Shown: in pieces, positions 14,980-22,618 of the stretch | Layout of the letters: each line of letters starts with the position of its first letter | How positions within the stretch are numbered: position 1 is the first letter of the stretch | DNA from: Ruminococcus sp. UBA3767 | GTDB lineage: Bacteria; Bacillota; Clostridia; Oscillospirales; Ruminococcaceae | DNA: 25,280 nt | Direction: 5' to 3' | Assembly (NCBI GenBank): GCA_002371625.1 | Contig: DFFV01000054.1 | Location: forward strand, 1 to 25,280 | The notes under the pieces: generated by a model | Seen by the model: only the letters and a program-made list of their open reading frames with translations | Told to the model about the DNA's origin: nothing | Database searches by the model: none | Program-made: the position numbers and the translations under genes

Positions 14980-15840
14980 ATGATAAAAAGAGCTGCTTGC
15001 TCTGTTACGGCAGTCGTGCTCGCTGCTGCGATGCTTACAGGCTGCGGTAATCAGATAGGCAAGCGTAACATAAAATTCATCAAGGTCGAAAAGGAAGTTG
15101 TCCGTACGGATGATGATAAGGGCAGCAGCTTTGCTGAGAATTTTCCCGATCCTATAAAGGATATTGATGATATGACAACGGATAATCTTGATTTTTATAA
15201 GGAGCGCCTGGTCGTTGCAGGCGATTCTATCGCTTACGGCTGGAGAATGTATAACGTTATGCCGCCTGAAAAGGTCATCGCACAGGGAGGTATCTCAACT
15301 GCGGGATATTCACGCTGGGAGTATGATACCACAGGCAAGACCATGAGCATGATAAATACTATGAAAGCGGTAAGGCCAAAGCTGCTTTATATCTCACTGG
15401 GAATGAACGATGTCGGAAATATCAGTGAGGAGACCTATGCTTCGCAGTATAAGGACCTTGTGAACAGTATACTCAAAGCTGTTCCTGACTGCTATATCGT
15501 TGCTGCAAGCATAACACCGATCGCAAAGAATAATGATTATCCAAAGCTGAGCAACTCAAAGATACTCAAATACAACGAGAAGCTCAGAGAAACGATAAAT
15601 ACTATGGGCAAACAGAATGTGATATACTTCAACGTTTACCCTACACTGCTTGATGCGAATGAGTATATGGATACAAAGTATGATTCCGGCGACGGATTGC
15701 ATATAAATGAAACTGCTTATAAACATATCCTGGTCGAAGTCACAAAAAGGCTCAACCAGGAGCTTGCAATGCCGAAAATACAGGCGGCTGAGGAAGCAAG
15801 GAACAAGGCGGCAGAAAGCTCATCAAAGGCTGATAAGTGA
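14980..15840 (+). CDS. SGNH/GDSL hydrolase lipoprotein 4 (no Ig module)
   Basis: A 286-residue lipoprotein. Start at the ATG at 14980, with AGGAGG at 14968-14973; the in-frame ATG at 14974 touches the ribosome binding site and is unlikely. Lipobox LTGC with Cys22. A short charged spacer (about residues 24-70) replaces the Thr-rich linker. Block I is VAGDSIAYGW (Ser83), block II AQGG (Gly103-104), block III LGMNDVG (Asn143), block V GDGLHI (Asp238 and His241). Between blocks I and III the family-3/5 element DxTGKTMS is kept, so this is closer to paralogues 3 and 5 than to 1 and 2. A C-terminal Ala/Lys/Glu tail (about 266-286) is unique to it. SGNH 5 begins 22 bases after the stop, so 4 and 5 share a transcript. 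Confidence 0.86.
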   Translation: MIKRAACSVTAVVLAAAMLTGCGNQIGKRNIKFIKVEKEVVRTDDDKGSSFAENFPDPIKDIDDMTTDNLDFYKERLVVAGDSIAYGWRMYNVMPPEKVIAQGGISTAGYSRWEYDTTGKTMSMINTMKAVRPKLLYISLGMNDVGNISEETYASQYKDLVNSILKAVPDCYIVAASITPIAKNNDYPKLSNSKILKYNEKLRETINTMGKQNVIYFNVYPTLLDANEYMDTKYDSGDGLHINETAYKHILVEVTKRLNQELAMPKIQAAEEARNKAAESSSKADK

Positions 15841-15862
15841 TTACCGACGGGGGAATAATGGA

Positions 15863-17194
15863 ATGGCGAAGAAAATAACAGCAGCGCTGCTTGCACTGTG
15901 CATGGCGTGCACAGCTTTTGCAGGCTGCGGAAAAAGCGTTGATAACAGCACCTCGGATAACAGCTCCGGCAGCGATGTAAATGCAAATGAGGCATCGTTT
16001 GAGGTAACGGCTGAGGTGAACACTTTTTATACCGCAAAAGAGCTGGGAGAGCTTGCGAAAAAAGATGTTGAAGGCTTTACCTTCAAGTATCCCGACAACG
16101 ATACCGAGAAGCAGTTCAAGGAGCTTGGCGTGATAAGCCAGGAGATAATCGTGCTTGATGCTGACGGCAAACAGAGCAGCTGGGAGCTGAAGCTGAGCGT
16201 TACCGATACGCAAAGCCCGACCTTCAGCGGAATTAAGGATCTTAAAATCAAGGCGGGGGATAAGATAGATCTCAAGCAGGGTGTAAAGGTGAATGATAAT
16301 TTCGATAAAAACCTTGATTTCACTGTAACTTTTGATGCTGATGATAAGGACACCTCGGCACCCGGCGAGCATAACATTACATATACCGCAAGAGATTCCT
16401 CGGGCAACGTTGCTTCAAGAAAAGCTCTGCTGACAATAACAGGCGACGGTGCGGTTACAGCTTCTACCGAGGCTTCAAGTGCACCTGATGACAGCTCGTC
16501 TTCAAAGGACGAAAGCTCAACACAGGCGACTGCCAAGGCGATTCCTGCTGACGGTAAATCGGAAAACGTAAAGTTCTATCAGGACAGGGTAGTTATTGCA
16601 GGCGATTCTATTGCTTACGGCTTCTGCGCTTACGGTTATATTCCTTATGAGCGTAACATCGCAAAGGGAAGCACAGCACTCAGACAGTATGACGATACCA
16701 GCCTGTTCACGTTTGATCCGACAGGTACTGCGCTCTCGTTTGTTGATGCGATAGGTGCGGTAAAGCCGAGCCTGCTGTATATCTCAATGGGTATGAACGA
16801 TGTTAACCTTATCGACGAAACCAAGTATATCGAGAGGTATAAGGAACTTATCGCAAAGGTGAAGCAGAAGGTGCCCGATGCGATAATCGTTACAGCTTCG
16901 ATAACGCCTATCACACAGGGCTGCACGTTTACGGATATAAACACTATCCGCAAGTTCAATGAGGAGCTGAAAAAGATGACTGAGGGTATGAATGATCCCA
17001 ATGTTGTGTTCTTTGATGCTTATGCAGCTATCGCAGGTCCTGACGGAATGTATACGGCTGCCGAGAATGCTGCGCAGGACGGTATCCACCTTGCAGGTCC
17101 GTGTTACCAGACGCTGCTTGAAAAGCTCGCTGTTACACTTGACCAGTACGGCATGAAGGATAAGATAACCAAGATAGAAGCCGACAGAAAATAA
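15863..17194 (+). CDS. SGNH/GDSL hydrolase lipoprotein 5 with Ig-like modules
   Basis: A 443-residue lipoprotein, collinear with SGNH 3. Lipobox FAGC with Cys22. A first beta domain lies at about residues 46-115 and the Ig-like module at about 118-193, with DADDKD and APGEHNITY at residues 167-175. A Ser/Thr/Glu linker (about 197-233) replaces the Thr/Ala linker of paralogue 3. Block I is IAGDSIAYGF (Ser249), block II AKGS (Gly269), block III MGMNDVN (Asn312), block V QDGIHL (Asp406 and His409). The start is the ATG at 15863 after a GGGGGAA site; an ATG at 15858 is out of frame. It is the second gene of the SGNH 4-5 unit and ends at a clear terminator. Catalytic Ser, block II Gly and Asn have exactly the same residue numbers as in SGNH 3, supporting recent duplication. 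Confidence 0.87.
   Translation: MAKKITAALLALCMACTAFAGCGKSVDNSTSDNSSGSDVNANEASFEVTAEVNTFYTAKELGELAKKDVEGFTFKYPDNDTEKQFKELGVISQEIIVLDADGKQSSWELKLSVTDTQSPTFSGIKDLKIKAGDKIDLKQGVKVNDNFDKNLDFTVTFDADDKDTSAPGEHNITYTARDSSGNVASRKALLTITGDGAVTASTEASSAPDDSSSSKDESSTQATAKAIPADGKSENVKFYQDRVVIAGDSIAYGFCAYGYIPYERNIAKGSTALRQYDDTSLFTFDPTGTALSFVDAIGAVKPSLLYISMGMNDVNLIDETKYIERYKELIAKVKQKVPDAIIVTASITPITQGCTFTDINTIRKFNEELKKMTEGMNDPNVVFFDAYAAIAGPDGMYTAAENAAQDGIHLAGPCYQTLLEKLAVTLDQYGMKDKITKIEADRK
16598..16728 (+). repeat. Direct repeat shared with 14290-14420
   Basis: Second copy of the 131-base block described in SGNH gene 3, encoding the catalytic serine region of SGNH 5. Confidence 0.85.
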
Positions 17195-17204
17195 AAGTTC
17201 TACG

Positions 17205-17233
17205 GGAGCGCTTTGAAAAAAGTGCTCCTTTTT
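17205..17233 (+). terminator. Intrinsic terminator after SGNH gene 5
   Basis: GGAGCGCT (17205-17212) pairs with AGTGCTCC (17221-17228) with one G-U pair, followed by TTTTT. It closes the SGNH cluster. Confidence 0.88.
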
Positions 17234-17246
17234 GTGTGCTTAAAAC

Positions 17247-17275
17247 TTTACAATCGCTTTTGTTTGTGGTATAAT
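17247..17275 (+). promoter_or_regulatory. Sigma-A-type promoter of the aminotransferase-to-ychF gene run
   Basis: TTTACA at 17247-17252 and a perfect TATAAT at 17270-17275, spacer 17 bases. It is the only clear promoter I see ahead of the closely spaced genes up to 23713. Confidence 0.72.
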
Positions 17276-17343
17276 TATCTGTGTATGTTCTTTGGCTCGT
17301 GAGGAGCTGAGAAAAGTTGATTACGAAAGGTTTGGCGATCATT

Positions 17344-18537
17344 ATGGATTACAAGTTTTCACAAAAGGTATCTCATCTTCAGGCTTCCGCTATAAGAGAG
17401 ATACTTAAATTCACGGTTGACCCCGAGGTCATCTCATTTGCAGCAGGAAATCCCGCTCCCGAAGCATTCCCAACGCAGCTGCTCACAAAGCTGTCGGCTG
17501 AGATATTTGAGCAGGATCCTATCCTTGCTTTGCAGTACAGCGTTTCTGAGGGATATACTCCGCTCAGAGAGCTTCTGAAAAAGGAGCTGGAGAAAAAGGG
17601 CGAGTTCGTTCCCGGAAGAGATGATCTTATCATAACAAGCGGTGCGCAGCAGGCAAACGAGCTTGCAGCAAAGGTGCTGTGTGACGAGGGCGATGTGCTG
17701 GTCGCTGAAGCACCATCGTTCATAGGCTCGCTCAATGCTTTCAAATCGTATAACGTTGACCTGAAGGGAGTTACTCTCAAAGAGGACGGAATGGATCTTG
17801 AGGAGCTTGAAGGTGTGCTTAAAAACGGCGGTGTCAAGCTGATATATGTTATCCCTAATTTCCAGAACCCGACAGGCAGAACTACCAGCCTTGAAAAGAG
17901 AAAGGGACTTTATGAGCTTGCCAAAAAGTACGGTGCGATAATACTTGAAGACAACCCGTACGGCGATCTGCGCATAAGCGGTGAAAATATCCCCTCGATC
18001 AAGAGCATGGATAAAGACGGCATAGTTATGTATTCAAGAACATTCTCAAAGGTGCTCGCACCGGGTATAAGAGTGGGATATATCAGTGCGCCGAAGGAGA
18101 TAGTGAGCAAGATGATCGTGTGCAAGCAGGTCTCTGACGTTCACTCAAATATCTGGGCACAGGTGCTTGCATATAAGTTTATGAACACCGTGAACTTTGA
18201 GGAGCACATCAAGGGCTTGCAGGCAATTTACCGCAAAAAGTGCGGACTTATGATAGAGCAGATGAAAAAGAACTTCTCTTCAAAGATAGTTTACGAAGTC
18301 CCTCAGGGCGGACTGTTTATATGGTGCACGCTTCCCGATGGCTGCGATATGCCTGCGTTCTGCAAAAAGGCAGTGAGCGAGTATAAGGTAGCAGTTGTTC
18401 CGGGCAACGCATTTATGATACAGGAAAGCGATAAAACATCATCGTTCAGGCTCAACTTCTCAACGCCGACCGATGAGCAGATAATCAGAGGCTGTGAGTT
18501 TCTCGGAAAACTCTCAAAGGATATGTTCGGAGAATGA
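17344..18537 (+). CDS. PLP-dependent aminotransferase, class I/II (LysN/AAT-like)
   Basis: A 397-residue fold-type I aminotransferase that moves an amino group between an amino acid and a 2-oxo acid in the cytoplasm. Key residues are visible: NPTG at 175-178, Asp203 in ILEDNPYGD for the pyridine nitrogen, and the Schiff-base Lys236 in SRTFSKVLAPGIRVGY. The N-terminal signature FAAGNPAPEAFP (residues 32-43) is typical of the subfamily with 2-aminoadipate (LysN), aromatic and branched-chain aminotransferases. It has no N-terminal helix-turn-helix, so it is not a MocR-type regulator. I place the start at the ATG at 17344 because homologues begin near MDYKFSQKVS. A TTG at 17317, 10 bases after GAGGAG (17301-17306), is better spaced from a ribosome binding site and would add nine residues. 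Substrate not determinable. Confidence 0.88.
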   Translation: MDYKFSQKVSHLQASAIREILKFTVDPEVISFAAGNPAPEAFPTQLLTKLSAEIFEQDPILALQYSVSEGYTPLRELLKKELEKKGEFVPGRDDLIITSGAQQANELAAKVLCDEGDVLVAEAPSFIGSLNAFKSYNVDLKGVTLKEDGMDLEELEGVLKNGGVKLIYVIPNFQNPTGRTTSLEKRKGLYELAKKYGAIILEDNPYGDLRISGENIPSIKSMDKDGIVMYSRTFSKVLAPGIRVGYISAPKEIVSKMIVCKQVSDVHSNIWAQVLAYKFMNTVNFEEHIKGLQAIYRKKCGLMIEQMKKNFSSKIVYEVPQGGLFIWCTLPDGCDMPAFCKKAVSEYKVAVVPGNAFMIQESDKTSSFRLNFSTPTDEQIIRGCEFLGKLSKDMFGE

Positions 18538-18549
18538 CAGGAGGCAGAA

Positions 18550-19152
18550 ATGTTCTGGGATAATGTATCAGATGTTTATGGTGTGTTTGAGGACGTTTAC
18601 AACGGCGAAGTCAATAAAAAGGTGAGCATGAATGTTGCATCGTATCTTGATGAGAACGATACCGTGCTGGAGCTTGCCTGCGGAACGGGTCTGATAACAC
18701 GCTGCGCAGCACCTGCCTGCAAAAAGCTGGTCGCTACCGATCTTTCGGTGGGAATGCTGAAAAAGACTGAGGATAACTGCTTTGGAATGAGAAATGTTAT
18801 TTTCAGAAAGGCAGATATAATGAACATAAACTGCTCGGATGAAAGATTTGATAAGGTCATCGCAGGAAACGTTATACATCTTCTTGATGACCCCGACGGC
18901 GCTGTTGCGGAAATGAACAGAGTCTGCAAAAAAGGCGGTCTGATAATAATTCCTACCTATATCAACAAGGACGAACAGGGCAAGCAGAATCTTTTCACGC
19001 AGGTCGTTGATAAAGCGGGAGCAGGCTTTAAAAGGCAGTTCACGCTTGATTCGTACAGGCAGTATTTTGAGCAGCTTGGCTATGAGGACGTTGAGATAAA
19101 CTATTTTGACGGCCGTGTGCCGTGCGCAGTTGCTGTTCTTAAAAGGAAATAA
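18550..19152 (+). CDS. SAM-dependent methyltransferase, class I
   Basis: A 200-residue methyltransferase of the class I Rossmann type. Motif I is VLELACGTG (residues 39-47). An acidic residue follows at the end of strand 2 (VATDLSVGMLKK) and a motif IV-like segment in FDKVIAGNVIHLLDDP. The substrate is unknown: the overall layout is that of the UbiE/small-molecule group and not of DNA or rRNA methylases. CAGGAGG at 18538-18544 sets the start. It begins 12 bases after the aminotransferase stop and ends 23 bases before the permease gene, so it is in the middle of a likely operon. No functional link to either neighbour can be read from sequence. Confidence 0.85.
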   Translation: MFWDNVSDVYGVFEDVYNGEVNKKVSMNVASYLDENDTVLELACGTGLITRCAAPACKKLVATDLSVGMLKKTEDNCFGMRNVIFRKADIMNINCSDERFDKVIAGNVIHLLDDPDGAVAEMNRVCKKGGLIIIPTYINKDEQGKQNLFTQVVDKAGAGFKRQFTLDSYRQYFEQLGYEDVEINYFDGRVPCAVAVLKRK

Positions 19153-19175
19153 AAGCTCGGTGAGAGGAGCCTTAT

Positions 19176-21953
19176 ATGAAAAAAGCTCTGTTGAAGGATA
19201 CCTTTCGTGAAATAAAGGTATCAGCAGGCAGATTTATCTCTATACTTGCCATTGTTGCGCTTGGCTGCGGCTTTTTCGCAGGACTTAAAGCGACAATGCC
19301 CGATATGACCGACTCGGCTAACGAGTATTTTGAAGAGCATAAGCTCATGGACTGTAAGCTGATGTCAACGGTCGGCGTAAGCTCGTCCGAGGTCGAAGCG
19401 GTAAAAAAGCTCGACAGCGTTGAGGGCGCAATGGGCAGTTATTCAAAAGAGGTGTTTTATAACTACGACAGACAGAATTATGTGCTCAAAGCGCTTTCGT
19501 ATATACAAAGCGACGGCAGCGATAATCCTAATCTGCTCAATACTCCCGTGCTTATCGAGGGGAAATATCCCGAGAATGACGGCGAGTGTATGATAGAAAA
19601 AAAGCTGACCGCACCTGAAAGTTTTAAAATTGGTTCAACGCTTGAGTTGCAGGACACTCAGGAGGGGGTCGAGCTTTCCGATTCGCTGGAGCACACAAGC
19701 CTTAAAATAGTCGGTATATGTGCTTCGCCGCTTTATATCGGCTATAAGCGTGATAATACCAAAGCCGGCAACGGAAGTATACTGTGTAATATATACCTGC
19801 CCGAAAAGGAATTCAAATCGGGCGTTTATACCGAGTGCTATGTGCGCTTTAATGATATTCACGATATGGACCAGTTCAGCGATGAGTACAAGGATAAGGT
19901 CGCAGAGCTGATGGAGCAGACACAGGATACCTTTGAGGAAAGCGTAAAGCAGCGCTATGATAAGCAGCTTTCGCTTGCAAAACGAGATATTTCCCTTGCA
20001 AACAAGCGCCTTGCTCAGATAAATGACCTGCTCAGGCTCGATAAGAACGGGCTTGAAGCGCTTGATAAGCAGCTTGCGCTTGCACAGGAGCAGGCAGAAA
20101 AAAGCGATGAGCTTTTAGCAGATACGCAGGTGAGCGAGATAAAAGCGCAGCGAAAGCTGACAGCAGGCTTGCTTGCAGATATAGCACAGGGCAAAACTGC
20201 TGCGAGAGATGAGCTTGAAAAGCAGGCAGGGGAGCTTAAAGAAACTGTTTCCCGGGGTGAGCAGCAGATAGCATTGCTGGGTGAGCCTAAGTTCTATTCG
20301 TTTGACAGGTTCGATGCAAGCTCGGATTACAGCTCGTTCAACGGCGATGCGAACAAGATAGATTCTATATCAAAAGTGTTCCCTGTGTTCTTTATCCTTA
20401 TTGCCTGCCTTGTGTGCCTTACGACTATGACAAGAATGGTCGAGGAGCACCGCATAAGGATAGGCACATATAAAGCGCTGGGCTATTCGCCGGCAAGCGT
20501 TGCGTTCAAGTACCTTGTCTACGGCGCAGCAGCTTCTGTGATAGGCAGCTGCATAGGAACAGCTGTCGGACTGCAGATATTCCCCAAGATTATTTACAGC
20601 TGCTATAAGATACTTTACAATATCCCGTCGATAAAAACACCGTTCAAGCCGTGGTATATGCTTGGCTGCTGTCTTGTTTCGGTCGTTTGTATCTGCGGCG
20701 CAATACTTTATTCCTGTATGAAAGCGCTCAGGAGCCAGCCAAGCAGCCTTATGCGCCCGAAAGCTCCGCAGAACGGACGAAGGGTGCTGCTTGAAAGAGT
20801 GGGCTTTGTGTGGAAACGCTTGTCGTTTCTCAGCAAGGTCACAGTGAGAAATCTGCTGAGGTATAAAAAGCGTTTCTTTATGACGATAATCGGTGTGGCA
20901 GGCTGCACAGCGCTGATAATAACAGGCTTTGGTCTTAAACATTCTATTTCCAGCATAGTGCATAAGCAGTTCGGTGAGATACTTTTGTATGACGGCACAC
21001 TTGTGCTGAACACTTCTGCTTATGATACAAGCGCCCTTAAAAACAAGCTCGCTTCGCTTGATGCCGTGGAGAGCTTCAATATGGCGCTGATAAACGACGG
21101 CGTGGTCAGCTTTAACGGCAAAAAAGCCGATACCTCGGTAGTAGCCGCAATGGACAGCGAAAGCATTCACGATTACCTCAGCCTGAAAGATGCTGACAGC
21201 GGCAAAGCGCTTGATATAACCGATGAGGGCTGCGTTATCACTAAGAAAATGTCGATGCTTTTGAAGATAAAAAAAGGCGATGTGATAGAATATGAGCTTG
21301 ACGGCGAAAGGACAGTCGAGCTGAAGGTCACGGGCATTGCGGAAAACTATGCGCTGCATTACCTGTATATCACAAGCAATACCTTCAAAGAGCTTTACGG
21401 CAGCGAGCCTGTTTACAACATGGCTTATGTAAACCTTAAAGACAGCGCAAACGAATCGGATTTCAAGAAAGAGGTCATTTCCTGCGGAGAGTTTTACGGC
21501 GTTTCGCTGATGAGCGAGGCAGGCAAGGACTTTCTTACCTCGCTGGACAGTCTTGATGCGGTGGTAATACTGCTGATAGTCTGCGCAGGACTGCTTGCGA
21601 TAGTCGTGCTTTATAACCTTGCAAATATAAATATAACCGAGCGTGTGCGTGAGATAGCCACGATAAAGGTGCTGGGCTTTTACGATATCGAGACCTCGGC
21701 GTATATCTACCGTGAAAACGTGATAACCTCGGTGCTGGGGATACTTGCAGGATTCCTTGCGGGCATTGTGCTGCACCACTTTGTTGTGATCACATCTGAG
21801 GTGGATATAGTTCTGTTTGACAGAAGCCTTGTGTGGTGGTCGTTCCTTCTGGGAGCGCTGTTCACGGTCGTGTTCACGGTTTTAGTTAACTTTGTGCTGC
21901 ATTTCAAACTCAAAAAGATAGATATGGTAGAGTCGATGAAATCAGTAGAATAG
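19176..21953 (+). CDS. FtsX-like ABC transporter permease with extracellular coiled-coil region
   Basis: A 925-residue permease with two FtsX/MacB-type modules. One N-terminal helix (about residues 20-40) is followed by an extracellular domain of about 350 residues. The part at about 255-365 is rich in Lys/Glu/Gln/Leu and looks like a coiled coil (SLANKRLAQINDLLRLDKNG and onward). Helices of the first FtsX module lie at about 395-520. A second module begins near residue 565 (IGVAGCTALIITGFGL), has another extracellular domain (about 600-775) and ends with three helices (about 790-910). Such proteins pair with a cytoplasmic ATPase in lipoprotein or lipid extraction and antimicrobial-peptide sensing, or act mechanically. 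No ATPase gene is adjacent on either side. Start fixed by GAGAGG before 19176. Same strand and close spacing with flanking genes. Confidence 0.88.
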   Translation: MKKALLKDTFREIKVSAGRFISILAIVALGCGFFAGLKATMPDMTDSANEYFEEHKLMDCKLMSTVGVSSSEVEAVKKLDSVEGAMGSYSKEVFYNYDRQNYVLKALSYIQSDGSDNPNLLNTPVLIEGKYPENDGECMIEKKLTAPESFKIGSTLELQDTQEGVELSDSLEHTSLKIVGICASPLYIGYKRDNTKAGNGSILCNIYLPEKEFKSGVYTECYVRFNDIHDMDQFSDEYKDKVAELMEQTQDTFEESVKQRYDKQLSLAKRDISLANKRLAQINDLLRLDKNGLEALDKQLALAQEQAEKSDELLADTQVSEIKAQRKLTAGLLADIAQGKTAARDELEKQAGELKETVSRGEQQIALLGEPKFYSFDRFDASSDYSSFNGDANKIDSISKVFPVFFILIACLVCLTTMTRMVEEHRIRIGTYKALGYSPASVAFKYLVYGAAASVIGSCIGTAVGLQIFPKIIYSCYKILYNIPSIKTPFKPWYMLGCCLVSVVCICGAILYSCMKALRSQPSSLMRPKAPQNGRRVLLERVGFVWKRLSFLSKVTVRNLLRYKKRFFMTIIGVAGCTALIITGFGLKHSISSIVHKQFGEILLYDGTLVLNTSAYDTSALKNKLASLDAVESFNMALINDGVVSFNGKKADTSVVAAMDSESIHDYLSLKDADSGKALDITDEGCVITKKMSMLLKIKKGDVIEYELDGERTVELKVTGIAENYALHYLYITSNTFKELYGSEPVYNMAYVNLKDSANESDFKKEVISCGEFYGVSLMSEAGKDFLTSLDSLDAVVILLIVCAGLLAIVVLYNLANINITERVREIATIKVLGFYDIETSAYIYRENVITSVLGILAGFLAGIVLHHFVVITSEVDIVLFDRSLVWWSFLLGALFTVVFTVLVNFVLHFKLKKIDMVESMKSVE

Positions 21954-21981
21954 ATACAAAACAATTATAGGAGGATAACAA

Positions 21982-22380
21982 ATGAAAGAAGAAACATTCG
22001 CCAATATTTTCACCATCGTTTTTTTCAGTTTATTATTACTGTTTTGTTTCATTGTCAGTATCAGACAATTCTCTAAAAATAAAAACAAAACGAAAAAGAA
22101 AGGCAGGGCAAAGATACTGTTCAAAAGTATTGATGAATATGACGGGACAAGGTATCCTGACCTGACCACTTATCATGTAACAAATTATTATGTTGACTGC
22201 CTTATAGGCGGCGAGAAAAAGACGTTATCTTGCTGTGAATATATGTACAACTTCGTACAAAAGGGCAAGACCTATGATGTCGTATATACATCAGATCATA
22301 TAGAACTGGACAGAAAGTATTATCCCGAGGATTTTGATGATTATTTTGAGGAATTTGACGATCCTGACATTGAAGAATAA
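21982..22380 (+). CDS. Small membrane-anchored protein of unknown function
   Basis: A 132-residue protein not recognised. One N-terminal transmembrane helix (about residues 9-28) is followed by a basic patch (KNKNKTKKKGRAK), then a compact domain of about 90 residues with strands around HVTNYYVDCLIGGEKKTLSC, and a very acidic C-terminus (FDDYFEEFDDPDIEE). The beta-rich piece resembles the OB-like soluble domain of DUF2500-type proteins, but this is only a pattern impression. AGGAGG at 21970-21975 sets the start. It follows the permease by 28 bases and precedes the next small gene by 25. The AT-rich 5' end stands out from its GC-richer neighbours. Confidence 0.72.
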   Translation: MKEETFANIFTIVFFSLLLLFCFIVSIRQFSKNKNKTKKKGRAKILFKSIDEYDGTRYPDLTTYHVTNYYVDCLIGGEKKTLSCCEYMYNFVQKGKTYDVVYTSDHIELDRKYYPEDFDDYFEEFDDPDIEE

Positions 22381-22405
22381 AATAATTTAAGAAAGAAGGA
22401 TATAT

Positions 22406-22615
22406 ATGAACGAATTTGAAAACGCATTTGAGCTTGACGAAGAAAACGAGTGCAGCTGCGTGTGGAAAACTTTTGTGTTTATTCTTATCGGCGTGGTGAT
22501 AGGCTTTATCATCGCACCCGTTAAGCAGGGCATAGTTATAGGCAATAACAATGTCATCAAAAACGGTAAGAAGAAAAAGAAGAATAAGAAGAAATCGGAA
22601 TGTGAGGAGAATTAA
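22406..22615 (+). CDS. Small single-pass membrane protein with basic tail
   Basis: A 69-residue protein: acidic N-terminus (about residues 1-17), a short CSC pair, one hydrophobic helix (about 21-41, TFVFILIGVVIGFIIAP), then a lysine-rich cytoplasmic-type tail (KNGKKKKKNKKK). Function unknown. AGAAGGA at 22394-22400 is the ribosome binding site. Its last codons contain the ribosome binding site of ychF (GTGAGGAG), and ychF starts only 3 bases after its stop, so the two are translationally coupled. The charge layout, acid on one side and strong base on the other, sets a clear membrane orientation with the C-terminus inside. This is a real gene by spacing and start signal, though no family is recognised. 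Confidence 0.72.
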   Translation: MNEFENAFELDEENECSCVWKTFVFILIGVVIGFIIAPVKQGIVIGNNNVIKNGKKKKKNKKKSECEEN

Positions 22616-22618
22616 CTT

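Noticed and set aside
11375..17194. Cellulosome or sortase-anchored enzymes
   Set aside because: No dockerin repeat, cohesin or LPXTG motif was seen; anchoring is by lipobox.
17344..18537. MocR-type transcriptional regulator
   Set aside because: The protein has the aminotransferase core only and no N-terminal winged helix.
20370..21779. Long open frame (469 codons) on the minus strand
   Set aside because: It lies entirely antisense to the FtsX permease, lacks a ribosome binding site, and its product is a Cys/His/Arg-rich sequence typical of a shadow frame in a biased coding region.
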